Shown here: in pieces, positions 1-11,351 of the stretch
How the letters are laid out: the number at the start of each line of letters is the position of its first letter
Position numbering within the stretch: position 1 is the stretch's first letter
Assembly (NCBI RefSeq): GCF_963678635.1
Contig: NC_087063.1
Coordinates: 10,016,386 to 10,080,385 of the forward strand
DNA from: Symsagittifera roscoffensis
Taxonomy: Eukaryota > Xenacoelomorpha > Acoela > Convolutidae
Length of the DNA: 64,000 bases
Reading direction: 5' to 3'
The notes under the pieces: model-generated
The model's database searches: none
The model's input: only the letters and a program-made list of their open reading frames with translations
Told to the model about the DNA's origin: nothing
Made by a program: the position numbers and the translations under genes

Positions 1-642
1 TTAGCAGACTCAGAACTATTATAAAGTGTGATAGCTAAGTTCAAACGCGGCATAGGCGATTAGCGACTGCTGCGCTTCAATTCAACACGAGTGTAATTGT
101 GCGCGTAAATCTTTGTTTTGCCGCTAATTTAGACTTTTATTTTTTCGAAGCTGATAGTTGTGTTGACAAATCGTGAGATAATTGACGTAATTGGTGAATC
201 TTGGCCCCAGACTCTGCGTCTTTTTGAATGTCAACAAATCATCCATCACTTTATTACGTTGGTCTGCTAAAAGACTCATATTTCAATTTTTATGCTAGAT
301 GATTGGTCTGCTAAGCGAACGGTCCGCTTGGCAACTATATAAGCATATAGAATTAGACCCGTAGTGACAAAAATGGATAAAAAATCGATTATCTACAGAT
401 AAATATCGCTAAATATACAGATTTTAGATCCTTGTAATTTTATACAGTGAAACTTTGAGTAAATACTTTTAATAATCAAATAAGATTTATTGTGTTTCGG
501 TAAAATTTTAAACTGTATAACTTCAAAAATAACCAAAACCAAAAATCACTGAAATCTTTTTTCCCGTATCAAATACCTGTTTTTTGATGAAGTTTTTGTA
601 TATTATTCGAAACGTAAATTGTCTGGAGCTCAATTTTAAAAT
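1..642. other. No recognised feature
   Basis: AT-rich DNA. No convincing ORF, RNA gene or repeat was seen on either strand. Confidence 0.5.
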
Positions 643-1009
643 GATATTTCACTTGTGATTTTCTTAAATTTATGGGGTTTAAAAAGAGCTTTCTAAATGA
701 ATTTGGGACAATTAACGCGCGATATGTTTCACGCTATTGATGTGGAAGCAGCAAATTAATCCAGCTTAGAAATCGTTTCTAATTAAATTGAGGCATGCTA
801 AATGGATTATTTAACACGTTCACATATGGGAAACAGTTTAATTAGTACTTTACATAGCGTGTGGAATATGCCTTAAAAAACTCAAAAAAAAGTTTTACCT
901 TTGTTCTTTTTTCTCACTAAATTTCATCATTAAAAAAATGCGAAAACTTCTCCGTAAACCTTCAAAGGCATTCGGAACATTCAGTGCTTTGCTCTGATAT
1001 AGCAGTCTT
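643..1009 (+). repeat. Dispersed repeat, copy 1
   Basis: This stretch aligns, with many changes, to 1260-1609 in the same orientation and in part to 12071-12345 inverted. Shared landmarks are GATATTTCAC at the start, a central block around AACGCGCG, a TTTACATAGC block, and an end block with ACATTCAG, CTGATATA and GCAGTCTT. No coding capacity is evident. The class is unknown. Confidence 0.6.
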
Positions 1010-1259
1010 AAATGCAGGTTATATACAGGTTACATATAGATGATTTACAGATAACAAACAGATTATCTACAAATTAATTGCAGATTATATACAGTTTTAA
1101 TACAGATTAAACAGGTTTTATTTTACAGATTGTTTACAAATTTTATACAGTAAACTATTTTTTATCCGACTTTCGAAGAAAGGTCGGACTATTTATGCTT
1201 GAGTTTTTTTTTATTTAGTCAACTTTCGACTTCTTAACTAGGCATTTTTGGCCAAAATA

Positions 1260-1609
1260 GATATTTCACCTGTGATCATTTTTTCTAAAGTTACGGGCGT
1301 TTGAAAATAACTAATTAGGTCATTTTGGGATAACTAACGCGCGGCTTAATGCGTTCTTGTAACACGCGTAAGCGACAAACTAACGCGTACCAAAATGAAT
1401 TGAGGCCAGCAATTTAGCCCTTTTGAAACACTAAAACACGCTGAACACACTCTTTGTGTTTTACATAGCATGTGGTGTGATAAAATTGATTAGAAAATAT
1501 TTTTCTTTTTTTCGATTACTTCGTCAATTATTCATCTAAAAAACCTTTTAACTGGCCTTAAAAAGCAGCTAGAACATTCAGAGTGTCGCCCTGATATAAG
1601 AGCAGTCTT
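1260..1609 (+). repeat. Dispersed repeat, copy 2
   Basis: Same landmarks in the same order as the copy at 643-1009. The two lie 250 bp apart as a diverged direct pair. Confidence 0.6.
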
Positions 1610-2193
1610 TTTTATACATTAAAATTCATTTAATTTTGGTGAAAAAGACAACATTATGTTTTTATAGAATCGATTATTTCTCGCAAAATAGTTGTAGATA
1701 AATTGATTTTTCTACTTCAAATTTTCTGCGTATTTTTTGTATATATTAGATTCTTATCCATTTATGTCACTGCGCGTAGTTGGATTACTATGTAAGAGAA
1801 TTAGGCTAGTATTTTTTCTATATCGTACACGAGTGTCAGTGTTTTCCAATGTGTTTTTGGAATGGGGTTCAACAATTTGCAGCTTATGTTTTCTGCTTAA
1901 AAACTTTTGCAGAAGAAATAATAGAAAGCAAAAAACTCTGAAGCAAATAAAAGAAAAAATTGAAAACCAAAAAAAATCAATTAGTTCATTCTTGTACCAA
2001 TGAACATGGTCGGAACTTTCGAAGCTATATATTTTCTTAATAACCTACTAACCTACACCCCTTGTTAACTTTGAAAGTTCTTAATTGTTGCTATTTATTT
2101 TGAAATCGTAAGTAATTTTCAAATTCGGTAGTTGTGTAATTTTAGCTTTGGAACATAATCTTCATGTTTTTCTTTACAGTTTGTCTGTTTCAG

Positions 2194-2321
2194 GGAGGTT
2201 AGAGCAGGAGCTGGATGTGTTTGAGGTGCTGCGAGTGAAGAAGTGTTCCAGTAAGAGACTGCCTCCTTTCGACTACTACAGGACGGCTAACTGGCTCACT
2301 CTAGTACTCATATACTTCAAG
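2194..2321 (+). CDS. Possible internal exon of an unrecognised gene (exon A)
   Basis: The stretch is bounded by two candidate acceptors (a pyrimidine run ending in ACAG at 2179, and TTTCAG ending at 2193) and by a good donor, AAG|GTGAAAT, at 2321/2322. The frame reads GRLEQELDVFEVLRV..., followed by a PPFDYYRTANWLTL segment, and stays open across the exon. GC content and codon use are more protein-like than the AT-rich flanks. The exon ends in phase 0, as required by the candidate exon at 3230. I do not recognise the family. Seen: open frame and splice-like borders. Inferred: that this is a real exon. Confidence 0.4.
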
Positions 2322-3229
2322 GTGAAATTTGTGATCAGAGAAAAAGAATTGCAGAGGAATTTTTTATGGGATGGGGGAGGCGCGTCTTAATGAAAATTAT
2401 ATCGACCTTCAGTCATAAGGTGCACCACTTTGATTTTTGAAGCTGTACCGAAATCCTAAAATGACTCTATTGGGCAAACTAATCAATACCGACTTGCAGG
2501 TTAAGCCAGGAACATCCAGCATCTCATCTCAAGAGGCTTCCCTAAGTACACAAGTTTCTTGTTAATAATGAATGAATCCGCAGTTCATATTCATTCTTTT
2601 TTGCCAGATTTTGTTCTTCCAAGTGAAATGAAATGGAAAAAAAAATATGCAGGCCGGTCACAATAACTGAAAGAACTGAAAAACGGACCATTTTTTTCAT
2701 CTAATACCGTGAATAAACCAGACATTTAAAATCAAATTTATGAAAAGCTGGAGATTTTTTGACCCGATGTTCTCTTCTTTGAAAGCACCATTGGAACGCT
2801 ATAATCCGCCCCTGACCTTAACAGAAAAACAAACAATTCAATTCAATTCATGCATTCATTTTGGCCTTAGATCACTAAGAGCTGATTTGCCAATAATTTT
2901 CTATCGTTTTCTCAATATTTGTTTATCAAAAGATAGCTAAAGTTATAACTGAGAAAACGGAGTCCAATTTTCATAGCACCATAACATCTGATAATTTTTA
3001 GTCAGAGGCGAAGCTGGACTTCGCAAACTAAAGCAAAAAAACTGTTGAGTGCAAGAAACGAAGGACTGTTGAGTACGGTAAAAAGGAAAATGCAAGAAAC
3101 TACTAAGATCAACTTTAAATTTAAAAAAACGCTAAAATTTTTCTCGTGGTTTTTCAGAAAAATCTGCGACATGCGTGGTACACAACACTCTCAAAGCTCA
3201 TTTCTTTAAAGTCACTCTTGGTGTTCTAG

Positions 3230-3493
3230 AATGACATCGCCACTTACCAGCAACTGAAGACAATGGAGAGCATCTTGCAGACCATGAATGTATCCAACAT
3301 GGTGGCAGAACTCCTCATGGATTCAGACTCTCAAGACTCTCCCTCATCCACAAACAACAACAACAACAACAGTTGCCACAAAAACATACCACGTAATCAA
3401 AACACGCCCAACGACAGACTGCCCAATGGGTTTGGGTCGAATGAAGATTTAACCAAGATTTCATTTTGCCTTCCGAGAGTCACAAGACTTTAA
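3230..3493 (+). CDS. Possible downstream exon of the same gene (exon B)
   Basis: A candidate acceptor, TTCTAG, ends at 3229. The frame then reads NDIATYQQLKTMESILQTM... in phase 0, matching the end of exon A. It continues into a Ser/Asn-rich low-complexity part with a run of six Asn, and reaches a stop at 3491-3493. The true donor, if any, probably lies before that stop. The helix-like start followed by a disordered tail would suit a signalling or adaptor protein, but no family was recognised. Confidence 0.38.
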   Translation, partial: NDIATYQQLKTMESILQTMNVSNMVAELLMDSDSQDSPSSTNNNNNNSCHKNIPRNQNTPNDRLPNGFGSNEDLTKISFCLPRVTRL

Positions 3494-3776
3494 AAGATCT
3501 GTTTCTATATATGCTGTATATGCTGCAGTTTCAATTAGTTTTAGAGAACAGAAATAGATATTTCGTAGCTGTCAATCTTATAACTTGAAATACAGATGAT
3601 GTATTCATTTTAGGCCAACAATTTGTAGGCTTGCAGAACCGCGGAGGCGAGACCAGCAAGTTCGATTTAAATTTGTTTTGTTAAATTAATTACATTACTT
3701 TTTTATCAGATCCCGGTATCTTGAGAAATCTACTTTTCAGGAAATTCAAAAATATAGCAACAAAAATAAACCGACT

Positions 3777-4066
3777 AAGGGGCGGATCTAGGATTTTCTC
3801 GAGGGGGGGGGGTGTTGGGGGGCGGATTTTCAAAAAAAATTTGTCGACCTTTTTTTTAGGTCGACCGAATTGATTTTTGAGCTCTCTCTAAGCATGGTTT
3901 GGTCTCTTTTTCGGCAAAATTTTCTGCGCCGCAGGCAAAAATTTGGCAAAACCGTCCAAAAAAGGCGTTTTTAGGCACTTTTTGGAAAATTTTGACCAAA
4001 AAATTGCGTTTTTTCGGCGCGCGTTCCCCCTCAAAATTGCCCCCCCCCCCCCCCAATCCGCCCCTG
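3777..4066. mobile_element. hAT-type MITE with 8-bp target duplication
   Basis: The element starts AAGGGGCGGATC and ends with the inverted complement (AATCCGCCCCTG). AACCGACT lies directly outside both ends (3769-3776 and 4067-4074), a perfect 8-bp target-site duplication as hAT transposases make. Inside are a G run, a C run and a short GTCGACC/GGTCGAC hairpin, with no transposase. The long ORFs across it on both strands are by-products of low-complexity sequence. At 290 bp it is a non-autonomous element. Confidence 0.85.
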
Positions 4067-4269
4067 AACCGACTTTCAGCGTATTTTGAAATATTTAGTC
4101 ATACAATTCCATACAAATTGTCCCTAATAAAATGCTGTTCTTAGAAATTCTGCATATGAGAATTTTGCAACTCTGTTTATTTCGGAAAGAGAATTTTTTT
4201 TCTTCAAAAGATAAGATTAAATTATAACCCATAGTGATATGTTAAATTATTTTCCAGGCTAGAGATATT

Positions 4270-4705
4270 ATTTTTTTGTAAGAAAAAACGTATCATACAA
4301 TTTTCATACTTTGAAAATTTGTATGAACAGCATTTTTTGATGGCAAATAATGGAAACGTTCAAAACATCGAGATTTTTTTTTCCCAAGCGATACATAATT
4401 TTTTGTCCAAAAAGTACGCCAGACTCTCAAAACAACCAAAAAATCGACTTCAAGTTCAGGCTTGGTTTTCAGGTAGTTAAAAACTCCACGGAAAAATATG
4501 TTACTTTTTGAGAAAAAGAGCTAGTCATGCCATGCAAATTCCAGACTATGAAAATTGTATGACTAGCAGTTTTTGAAGCCAATAAGGCAAACTTGTCTTC
4601 GATCATATTTATTTTGTCGCAAAATCAATTCTGCATCAAACTCCAAACCATGACGAAACCATAACTTTTTTGTCCAAAAAGTAGTCCAGGTTTGGTTTCA
4701 GATTC
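4270..4705 (+). repeat. Diverged direct repeat pair (~230 bp period)
   Basis: 4270-4455 and 4498-4705 share blocks in order: an AGAAAAA stretch, a motif with ATGAAAATT/TTGTATGA followed by AGCA(G)TTTTT, and TTTTGTCCAAAAAGTA near the end. Heavily diverged and noncoding. Confidence 0.45.
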
Positions 4706-5172
4706 GGACCTATGGTTAATTATAATCCAGGGTTGAAAGTAGCATAGAGTAATCCGACCAAATAAGGAAAAGGATAATTTTTAGGATAAAAAAATTCAGA
4801 TATAAAATTCTACTAAGTCGAAGGGTTTCTACCTCGCGGCAAATTTCGTCTAATTTTAGTCTGAAAATCGAAAAAAAATCAGACCACTTTTCTTGACAGA
4901 AACGACTTTTTGGAAATTTTTTGGGAATCCGAATCACGAACAATGACTTAAATATGATCCTACACTTGCCCCCTTACGAGCTTTCCTCGAGGTAGCGAAA
5001 TCGGGCTGGAAAGAATCTCTAGTTCATAATACCTTTCCACTCTTCGAGAGTTGTCGGAACAAAAAGACCAAAATTTTTGCAGTTTTCCAGAGCAAAAATA
5101 GTTAGCAGGGTAGATATATTATTTTTGAACTGCGGGCCAGATGTGCGAAAACGATGAGTATAATTTCAAACA

Positions 5173-5178
5173 TTTATT
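5173..5178 (-). terminator. Candidate poly(A) signal AATAAA for the M13 gene
   Basis: The minus strand reads AATAAA about 165 bp past the peptidase stop codon. This is the nearest canonical hexamer seen on that strand in a plausible place. Cleavage is not shown. Confidence 0.35.
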
Positions 5179-5342
5179 TACGAATGTTATGTTTTTCAAA
5201 TTGATTTACTCGTGGTTTACAAATTAAACTGAAGCAAAGGAAGCAAAAAATTAACAAAAGCTAAATAAATTGATGCAAAATGAATAAAAGTTTACTTTAA
5301 AATCCAGTTAAATAATCATGGTTTTTTTACAGAACCATATTA

Positions 5343-7715
5343 TTACGGCCAGATATTGCAATCTTCTCCTTTGGTCATGGCCTGGTCATCTTTGCATTGG
5401 AACACTTCTTTGAACTCTGGAAGCATAGACAAGGTCAGATTAACCCTGGCCCAGACTGGAGGATGAGGTTTCATGGGGTTAAACGTGTTCTTTTCTTCAT
5501 TCACACTTGCGTCGCAGTGACTTTGAGCGAACGCCACGAAAAACAGTTTTTCGGCCGAAAAGTCTTTCAAAATAGGAGAGTTTTGAAGATTTCTGTTCAA
5601 CTCGGCCATGTTTTCATTCGACTTCATGGCCTGATAGGCCAACTGAATGCCTGAAATGTCAGCGTAACTTTCGCAGTCTAAGTTTGCTCCGTTTAGATTG
5701 GCCTCATCCATCAAGTTTATTCGGCATTGTCTGAAGTTGTTATAATTTTCATTAGTTATTTTATCCCAAGGGTAATTGCCAATATATTGCTTCTGTATAC
5801 TTCTTTCGTCTAAAGCGTGTGAAAATTCATGGGCCATGATATATACCATGGAACCATAATTAACCGCAACTGGGTTATTGTCTGAATACAAAGGGTCTAT
5901 CAGAAAAGTCCACATTTGTGCTTTTTGGTCTCGGTGGTAAAATTTCGCATTGACATACAAAACTAAATTTTCCATTCTGGGGGATCCACTGCTTTTGTAA
6001 ATGTCTTGATAATACTTTTGCAAACTAAGGAGATTTTTTGCGTATGAGTTTTTCTGGGTTGGTTTGACGTCTAAGTTTGCCAGCAATGCATCTGAAAATT
6101 CGCATGAAATTTGATCGGGTTTGGGTCGCATTTCAATTTTGTTGAAGTAATCTTTCAAGCCTTCTCTAGTAGTTGCGTTTTCAATCCTAGCGTCAAACCT
6201 CTCAGATGCCGCCTGCTTTATATAATTCTGCCATTTGTCCAATTGGTAGAACGAATCGTTTCCGATATAATATTTCATGTAAGCATTTGAGGTCACAAGA
6301 GCAAGATACAAATGATCTGGAATCAGGCTTTGAAGGCATTCAATTTCTCTTTTTTGCTCTGGATTTTTATTTCCAGCTTGATTTTCCGTCGCAACCGATC
6401 TATCATCATATGTATCATTGCTTTGTACTAGCAAGTAATGCAAAGCACTTATGAACTGTAATTGCATAAAGTTATTAAAGTTAGTGAGGCTGGAGTTCTC
6501 CCTCAAACATTTTGAATATTTGGGAAAACTGGCGTTCACAGTGATTTTTAGAGAATCGGAGTCATTTTTCAGAACCTTCTGCACCCATTCAGGCAAAAGG
6601 TTTTCGATGGACAACAGAAAATCTTCGTTTTCTTTGTCTAAATCAACACTACCGCTGCTAAAATTACTTAGGCTTCCGTAGTCCTGCTTAAAAATGTCAT
6701 CAAGAATAGAATCGTAATAATTGTCTGCGTCAATCTCATCTCTGCATTTTTTCAGTTCGTCCATAGAATTGTTGAAAGTGTCAAATAGTTTATCAAGTTT
6801 ATCGGCCTGCAATATTTTGGACTCTTTCAAAACTAACTTCAAGTAATTAAATGATTTAACATCCTTTTCGAAGACCGCAGCAGATTCTACAGGAAATAGT
6901 TTGTTAACGACTCCTTCGTCAGGTATTCCCAAAACAACCCGTTCGATTTCTTGGTTAAATTCAATCAGTTCGTCACCTGGTGCGTATATTCCAAAAAACA
7001 CATTCCAGAAAACCCCATCGATAGGCCAGTTGAGAGCTCTAAGCGTTTTGTTACCATTTTTACTAGAGTTCTGAAGAGAATCATTCAGGTTGAAATTCAA
7101 CTGAACTTTGAACGTTTCCATCAAATCTTTCACAATATCAGTGTCTTTCGTGTCCATTTTTTCAACTTTAATTGAAACTTTATCCCCTGATTTGTCAACT
7201 TCGACAAACTCGTCCATGCAACTGTGGAAAAATTGGGCTACTTTTATTTCAGATTCACAACTGTTTTCTTGTTCCAGAATAGTTTTGAATAATCTTGGTA
7301 GAATACTAAGCGTAGCGTCGAACGATTCATACTTGAGTGATTTCTGAAACTCTTCAAGGTCAATTAGGGTATGACTAAGGAAGTTTCCGCAACTGTACTC
7401 ATAAAAGTTTTCACAAGGGTCTGCGTCTAAGTTCATAGGCGCAATCACTTTGGCTTGCTGGACCGACTCTTGTTCAGTGAGTTCGGTCTGATCATTGCTC
7501 GAATTGTCGGAATATTTAGTGGAGTGAATATACAGAGATAGAACTACTAGGAATGATGTGAAAAGGAAAACGTAAACAGTAACTTGAAGTGCTATAAAAA
7601 CAGTCGTCCGAATATTGGGCATTTTAAAAGCCTCACAATTAACAATTCGAAGAGGCAGCAAAGTTTCAGGTATGTTAAAATGAAAATGAAGTTTTAAGGG
7701 ATCAAACTGAATCAA
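5343..7715 (-). CDS. M13 (neprilysin/ECE-like) zinc metallopeptidase
   Basis: Type II membrane endopeptidase that would cleave small extracellular peptides. The 790-codon frame is uninterrupted. Residues ~38-63 form one hydrophobic membrane segment after a short cytosolic tail. An ectodomain with PCENFYEYSCG (M13_N start) follows. The zinc site is HEFSH at residues 629-633, and the third ligand is Glu682 in ESYAD. The C-terminus has HPPVWARVN (family: HSP..yRVN) and ends CNIWP, close to the family's CxxW end. Length fits the family (about 750-780). Odd points: the usual NAYY substrate-binding stretch reads VNAKFYH, and the spacing from HExxH to ExxxD is about 10 residues shorter than in neprilysin, so specificity may differ. 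No intron is seen, although many animal M13 genes are intron-rich, so retroposition or a lineage-specific single-exon expansion is possible. Met32 (7622) is an alternative start giving 759 residues and a tail length more typical of the family. Confidence 0.93.
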   Translation of the reverse strand: MIQFDPLKLHFHFNIPETLLPLRIVNCEAFKMPNIRTTVFIALQVTVYVFLFTSFLVVLSLYIHSTKYSDNSSNDQTELTEQESVQQAKVIAPMNLDADPCENFYEYSCGNFLSHTLIDLEEFQKSLKYESFDATLSILPRLFKTILEQENSCESEIKVAQFFHSCMDEFVEVDKSGDKVSIKVEKMDTKDTDIVKDLMETFKVQLNFNLNDSLQNSSKNGNKTLRALNWPIDGVFWNVFFGIYAPGDELIEFNQEIERVVLGIPDEGVVNKLFPVESAAVFEKDVKSFNYLKLVLKESKILQADKLDKLFDTFNNSMDELKKCRDEIDADNYYDSILDDIFKQDYGSLSNFSSGSVDLDKENEDFLLSIENLLPEWVQKVLKNDSDSLKITVNASFPKYSKCLRENSSLTNFNNFMQLQFISALHYLLVQSNDTYDDRSVATENQAGNKNPEQKREIECLQSLIPDHLYLALVTSNAYMKYYIGNDSFYQLDKWQNYIKQAASERFDARIENATTREGLKDYFNKIEMRPKPDQISCEFSDALLANLDVKPTQKNSYAKNLLSLQKYYQDIYKSSGSPRMENLVLYVNAKFYHRDQKAQMWTFLIDPLYSDNNPVAVNYGSMVYIMAHEFSHALDERSIQKQYIGNYPWDKITNENYNNFRQCRINLMDEANLNGANLDCESYADISGIQLAYQAMKSNENMAELNRNLQNSPILKDFSAEKLFFVAFAQSHCDASVNEEKNTFNPMKPHPPVWARVNLTLSMLPEFKEVFQCKDDQAMTKGEDCNIWP

Positions 7716-7722
7716 GCCGAGA

Positions 7723-7970
7723 TACTAGTGACAATGGGTTTTAGCAAGCTGAAACTTTACTGGACAGTGCAAGCGTAAATTTATTTTATCATTCGAGTTT
7801 CATTATGAACACTGGGAAAGCCCATGTAGGCAAACAAGACGAAACTTCCCAATCCGCCTCGATTTGAAAATGTCTTCCCACAAATTTCAGTAAAAAGATT
7901 TAGGAGAGAGAAAAAGGCTTCAATGGACCCATTAGAGATTTTTAAGAACAAGTTTATATTTCAAAAAAAC
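7723..7970. other. Upstream region of the M13 gene
   Basis: AT-rich, with no ORF or repeat recognised. It should hold the peptidase promoter, but no motif could be assigned. Confidence 0.35.
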
Positions 7971-8361
7971 TCACCGGGGATCGAACCACAGGTATTTTGT
8001 TCCCAAGTCGCTTGCTTTACTTCTAGACCAGATGTGTACGGACCTGCATGATTTCGAGGTTCAATAAAACAGCAAGTTATTACATAAATTCGTAGTTACA
8101 TGGTGAACAAGAAAGAAAAATAAAAGGTTTTTGATGAGAAAAGAGTCTAGTCCCCCATAAAAAATCATTTTCTCTCGCAAGTGAAAGAAGCAATCAGTTA
8201 AAATGATTTGTATTAAATATTTATGGACCATATGCTAAGAGAGTAACTTCTAGTAATTTAAATTTATCAAGCCACCGACAAGCCGACAAAAATTGAACCA
8301 TGACAATGAAGCCAAAAATATAATAATGACATGTTTTTGAATGTATGTTTGATTTGTCAAA
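7971..8361 (-). repeat. tRNA-headed SINE-like element
   Basis: On the minus strand, 7971-8040 has an A-box-like stretch (TGGTCTAGAAGTA) and a perfect B box (GGTTCGATCCC) about 40 bp apart, the layout of an internal pol III promoter. The cloverleaf does not close, so this is not a working tRNA. The remainder (to 8361) aligns with 13915-14307, which shares the ATCAAGCCA, AATGAAGCCAAAAATATAAT and TTTGATTTGTC blocks. A tRNA-like head with a shared unrelated tail is the structure of a SINE. Confidence 0.6.
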
Positions 8362-8639
8362 CTTAACTATAATCAGAATAAAGCTTTAAGACTTCAGCAA
8401 TGGAAATTCTATTTTTACTACCTTATTTTAACTTACCTGTACGAATTTTTCTTTGTTTTTAAAAATTGTTATAGCTGCAAACTTTCACCATTGAGATCGA
8501 TAATATCAGCGTTTCTAAATTACTAGCGTGTAACGCACCTTCGGTGCATCGAATTTATGACAACTCACAAAACCGCGGATATTAGAATTAATATTTGCAT
8601 CCATTGAATGTACTCTAACAGCAAACAATTACAGGGTTG

Positions 8640-9830
8640 GTAATTTCAAATTTTGCATAGTTATTCAAATTTTTTTAATCAAAATTTTGTGAATTTTTTA
8701 ACCATACAATTTTGTGGATTTTTTTAATATCCAAGTTCGTTGAAAATTTTTAAAATGACAGAAAAACGCCATTTATTGGAAACTAAAAGCAATGGAGCAG
8801 TCGCATTTGGACCCAAGATTTGCAACTTCTGAGAGTACTCACAGCACCCAACTACAGGGTTGGGAACTTCAAGTTTTGAGGAAGTTCAAATTGAAATTCT
8901 CAATTTTTAAAAAAAAAAAAGTGACATATCTCCAGAACTACAAAAATTTGAGCACTCATATTTGGAGGCAAAAATTGCAACCCCTGAGAGTACTCTGACA
9001 GCCCCTAACATCAGATTAAAAATTGCAAACTTAATTGAATTTAAGTTTTCTGAAAACTTTTTTGAAAAGAAAAACACAAAAAACGTCATCTCGAAGACTA
9101 ACACGATTAAAGCACTCACAATTGCAGGAAAAACTCGCAAACCCTTGAAATGCCCTGACAAAGCCTCAATATAGAGATAGGAATTTAAATTGTCTTTATC
9201 TAATTCTTTGAACATTTAAAAAAAAAAGAAATTACAAACGTCACATCTCGGAAACTAAAAGCATTTGAGCAGTTGCAATCGGATGCAAAATTTGCAAAAT
9301 GAAACTCCTGAGAATACCCTAGCAGTACCCCAGTACAAGTTTGAGATTTTCAATGCTTTTTAAATATTATTCATATTTATATTAAATTTTTAAAAGTTTT
9401 TAAAATCTAAGTTTTCTGAAAAAAAAAAAAAAAAATAAAACATATCACGTCATATCTCAAAAACTACAAAAATTTGAGCGGTCATATTTAGAGACAAGAT
9501 TCGCAATTCCTCACAGTGCCCTCACAGTTTCACACTACATGATTGAGATCTTCAAACTTATTTATTTTTTTAAATCTAAATTTTGGAAAATTTTTGAAAA
9601 ATTCTAGAAAACGTCATATCTCGAAAACTACAAGGATATGAGATGTCATATTCAGAGGCAAGATTGGCCACCAATGTGACTACCATCTCAGTTTCCAAGT
9701 ACAGGATTGAGATTTTCAAAAATTTTGAATTTTTTTCAAATCTGTTTTTTGAAAATTTTTGAAATTTTCAAAATTGAACGTTACTAGAGATTTTTTGAAA
9801 AATCTCGAAAATTGCCGTATCTGAGGCCTG
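8640..9830 (+). repeat. Degenerate ~165-bp tandem repeat array 1
   Basis: About seven units, each starting near CGTCATATCTCGAAAACT and continuing with a GAGCAGTCATATTTGGAGGC block, an A/GATTCGCAA block, CTGAGAGTACTCTGACAG, and a T/A-rich TTTTTGAAAA tail. Unit starts fall near 8769, 8920, 9085, 9239, 9449, 9614 and 9813. Identity between units is modest, so this is an old array. The same unit makes up the arrays at 30.4-31.4 and 36.5-37.5 kb. ORFs across it are not conserved between units. Confidence 0.75.
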
Positions 9831-10512
9831 GGTTATTCCCCAGGCCAAATTTGCAACACCTGGGGAAGCCCTGACAGCATCCATATATTGGGTTACTAAT
9901 TTCAAACTTGGTGAAATAACCACTGAATTCAAACTCGAAAAAAAATCTTAACCATTGCAATATACGATATAGCTTAAACGTGAAAAAAATAATGCAGAAA
10001 TAATACGCTGAAAAAAACTTACACATGGCGAGATAGTAAAGCTCGCATTTAAATATATAATATATTTTGATAGCCTAGCTTTCCTAAAAGCTCAGCTCTT
10101 CTCAGTTTTTTATCAAACTTTCTTTGATTATCAGTTATGCTCAAAAAAGATCAATAAAAAACGTACCCTAAGTTCATCTTAATGTACCACTCGGATTATT
10201 GCAACAAGCCTTGCTTCATAACCGGCCAATCAGAGTCAATTCAACCAAGGAAAACTTCGAATTGGAGCATTTCACGGGTTCAATGAGCGAACAAAAAATT
10301 TAACATAGAAAAGTTTTCCCAAATTCAAATAAGGCGTCTGAAACCTCGCCAGATCTTTAACATAAACTGGCGAACTGTGGGGACTTTATTGATAAATGTT
10401 TTGATGTTACAAAACAATTTTCAACAATTGCATTTCGAAGAAAAATATGTCATTTTCAAGATTCTTTTAAGATTGACAATTTTTAGGAAATCATTTTTTT
10501 GGAGTGCCCAAA

Positions 10513-10972
10513 TTAGGGTGCCGGACATCACGCCGACGGGACTTCAAGCCGAATCATAAAATTAGGGACTTCAAGCCGAAAATTTTCTCATTAAGTTATG
10601 AAACATGATTATTTTGGGAACTTTTTTTGAAGAAATTTTTCAGTTTCATGATCTTTCTTTACCAGTTTTTGGCTTTTCCATAAAATTTGCGCCCCTAATA
10701 GATATTTAGGAAAGTTAAAAACTAAAACAATGTTGAAAGCAATTTTTTTAGTTTATAATTTATGCATTTTAAAAACCGGCTGATATTATTAACGGATGCC
10801 ACGCCTAAGTGATGAGTTGTCATGAGTAACCCTTATTATGAACTAAACTTGCCTAAATTTTTGAAAAGCAATACTTTACAGATGAATAAATAGTGATTTG
10901 AGGTGCTTGTGTAGTTTGAATTTCGGCCTGAAGTGCCTTCGGCTTGAAGTCTTGTCGGTTTGTTGCCCTAGA
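10513..10972. mobile_element. Possible inverted-repeat element
   Basis: The left end (TAGGG...GACTTCAAGCCGAA) is matched by the reverse complement of the right end over about 35 bp with several mismatches. A second GACTTCAAGCCGAA lies just inside the left end. No target duplication was found and no coding sequence lies inside. Confidence 0.35.
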
Positions 10973-11351
10973 CCCCGGAAATTCTTCATGCGTATAATAT
11001 GTATATCACAATCGTTTCTTAAGTAAAACACAATTCTAGCATATAAGGTTGGCCAGTCAATAAGCAGAATGTTCTAAGAGCAGAATGGGTCCAGGAGCAG
11101 AAAAACAGAAAAATATCAACTTTTATAATTAATCAGTAAATTAAGTCTTAATGATTTCAATTTTCAACAGATAACATAACGTCCATTGAAACTACTAATT
11201 TCATTTTGCAGTGTACATTTTTTTCCTTTTGTGCAGATCATTTGTTGTTTTCTTATTGTGATATATTGATTATTTTCAGCTCTACACACAACTGTGTAGG
11301 AAACAATCCTGCTGTTGACCTTGACCGTCAATTTGTAAATGTTTCTTTACT

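Noticed and set aside
3856-4144. ORFs on both strands (66 and 81 codons) over the MITE
   Set aside because: They come from poly-C/poly-G and A/T runs inside the hAT MITE and overlap each other on opposite strands.
8907-9215. 102-codon minus-strand ORF in the repeat array
   Set aside because: Not repeated in the other units of the array, low complexity (Phe/Lys runs), antisense to another ORF.
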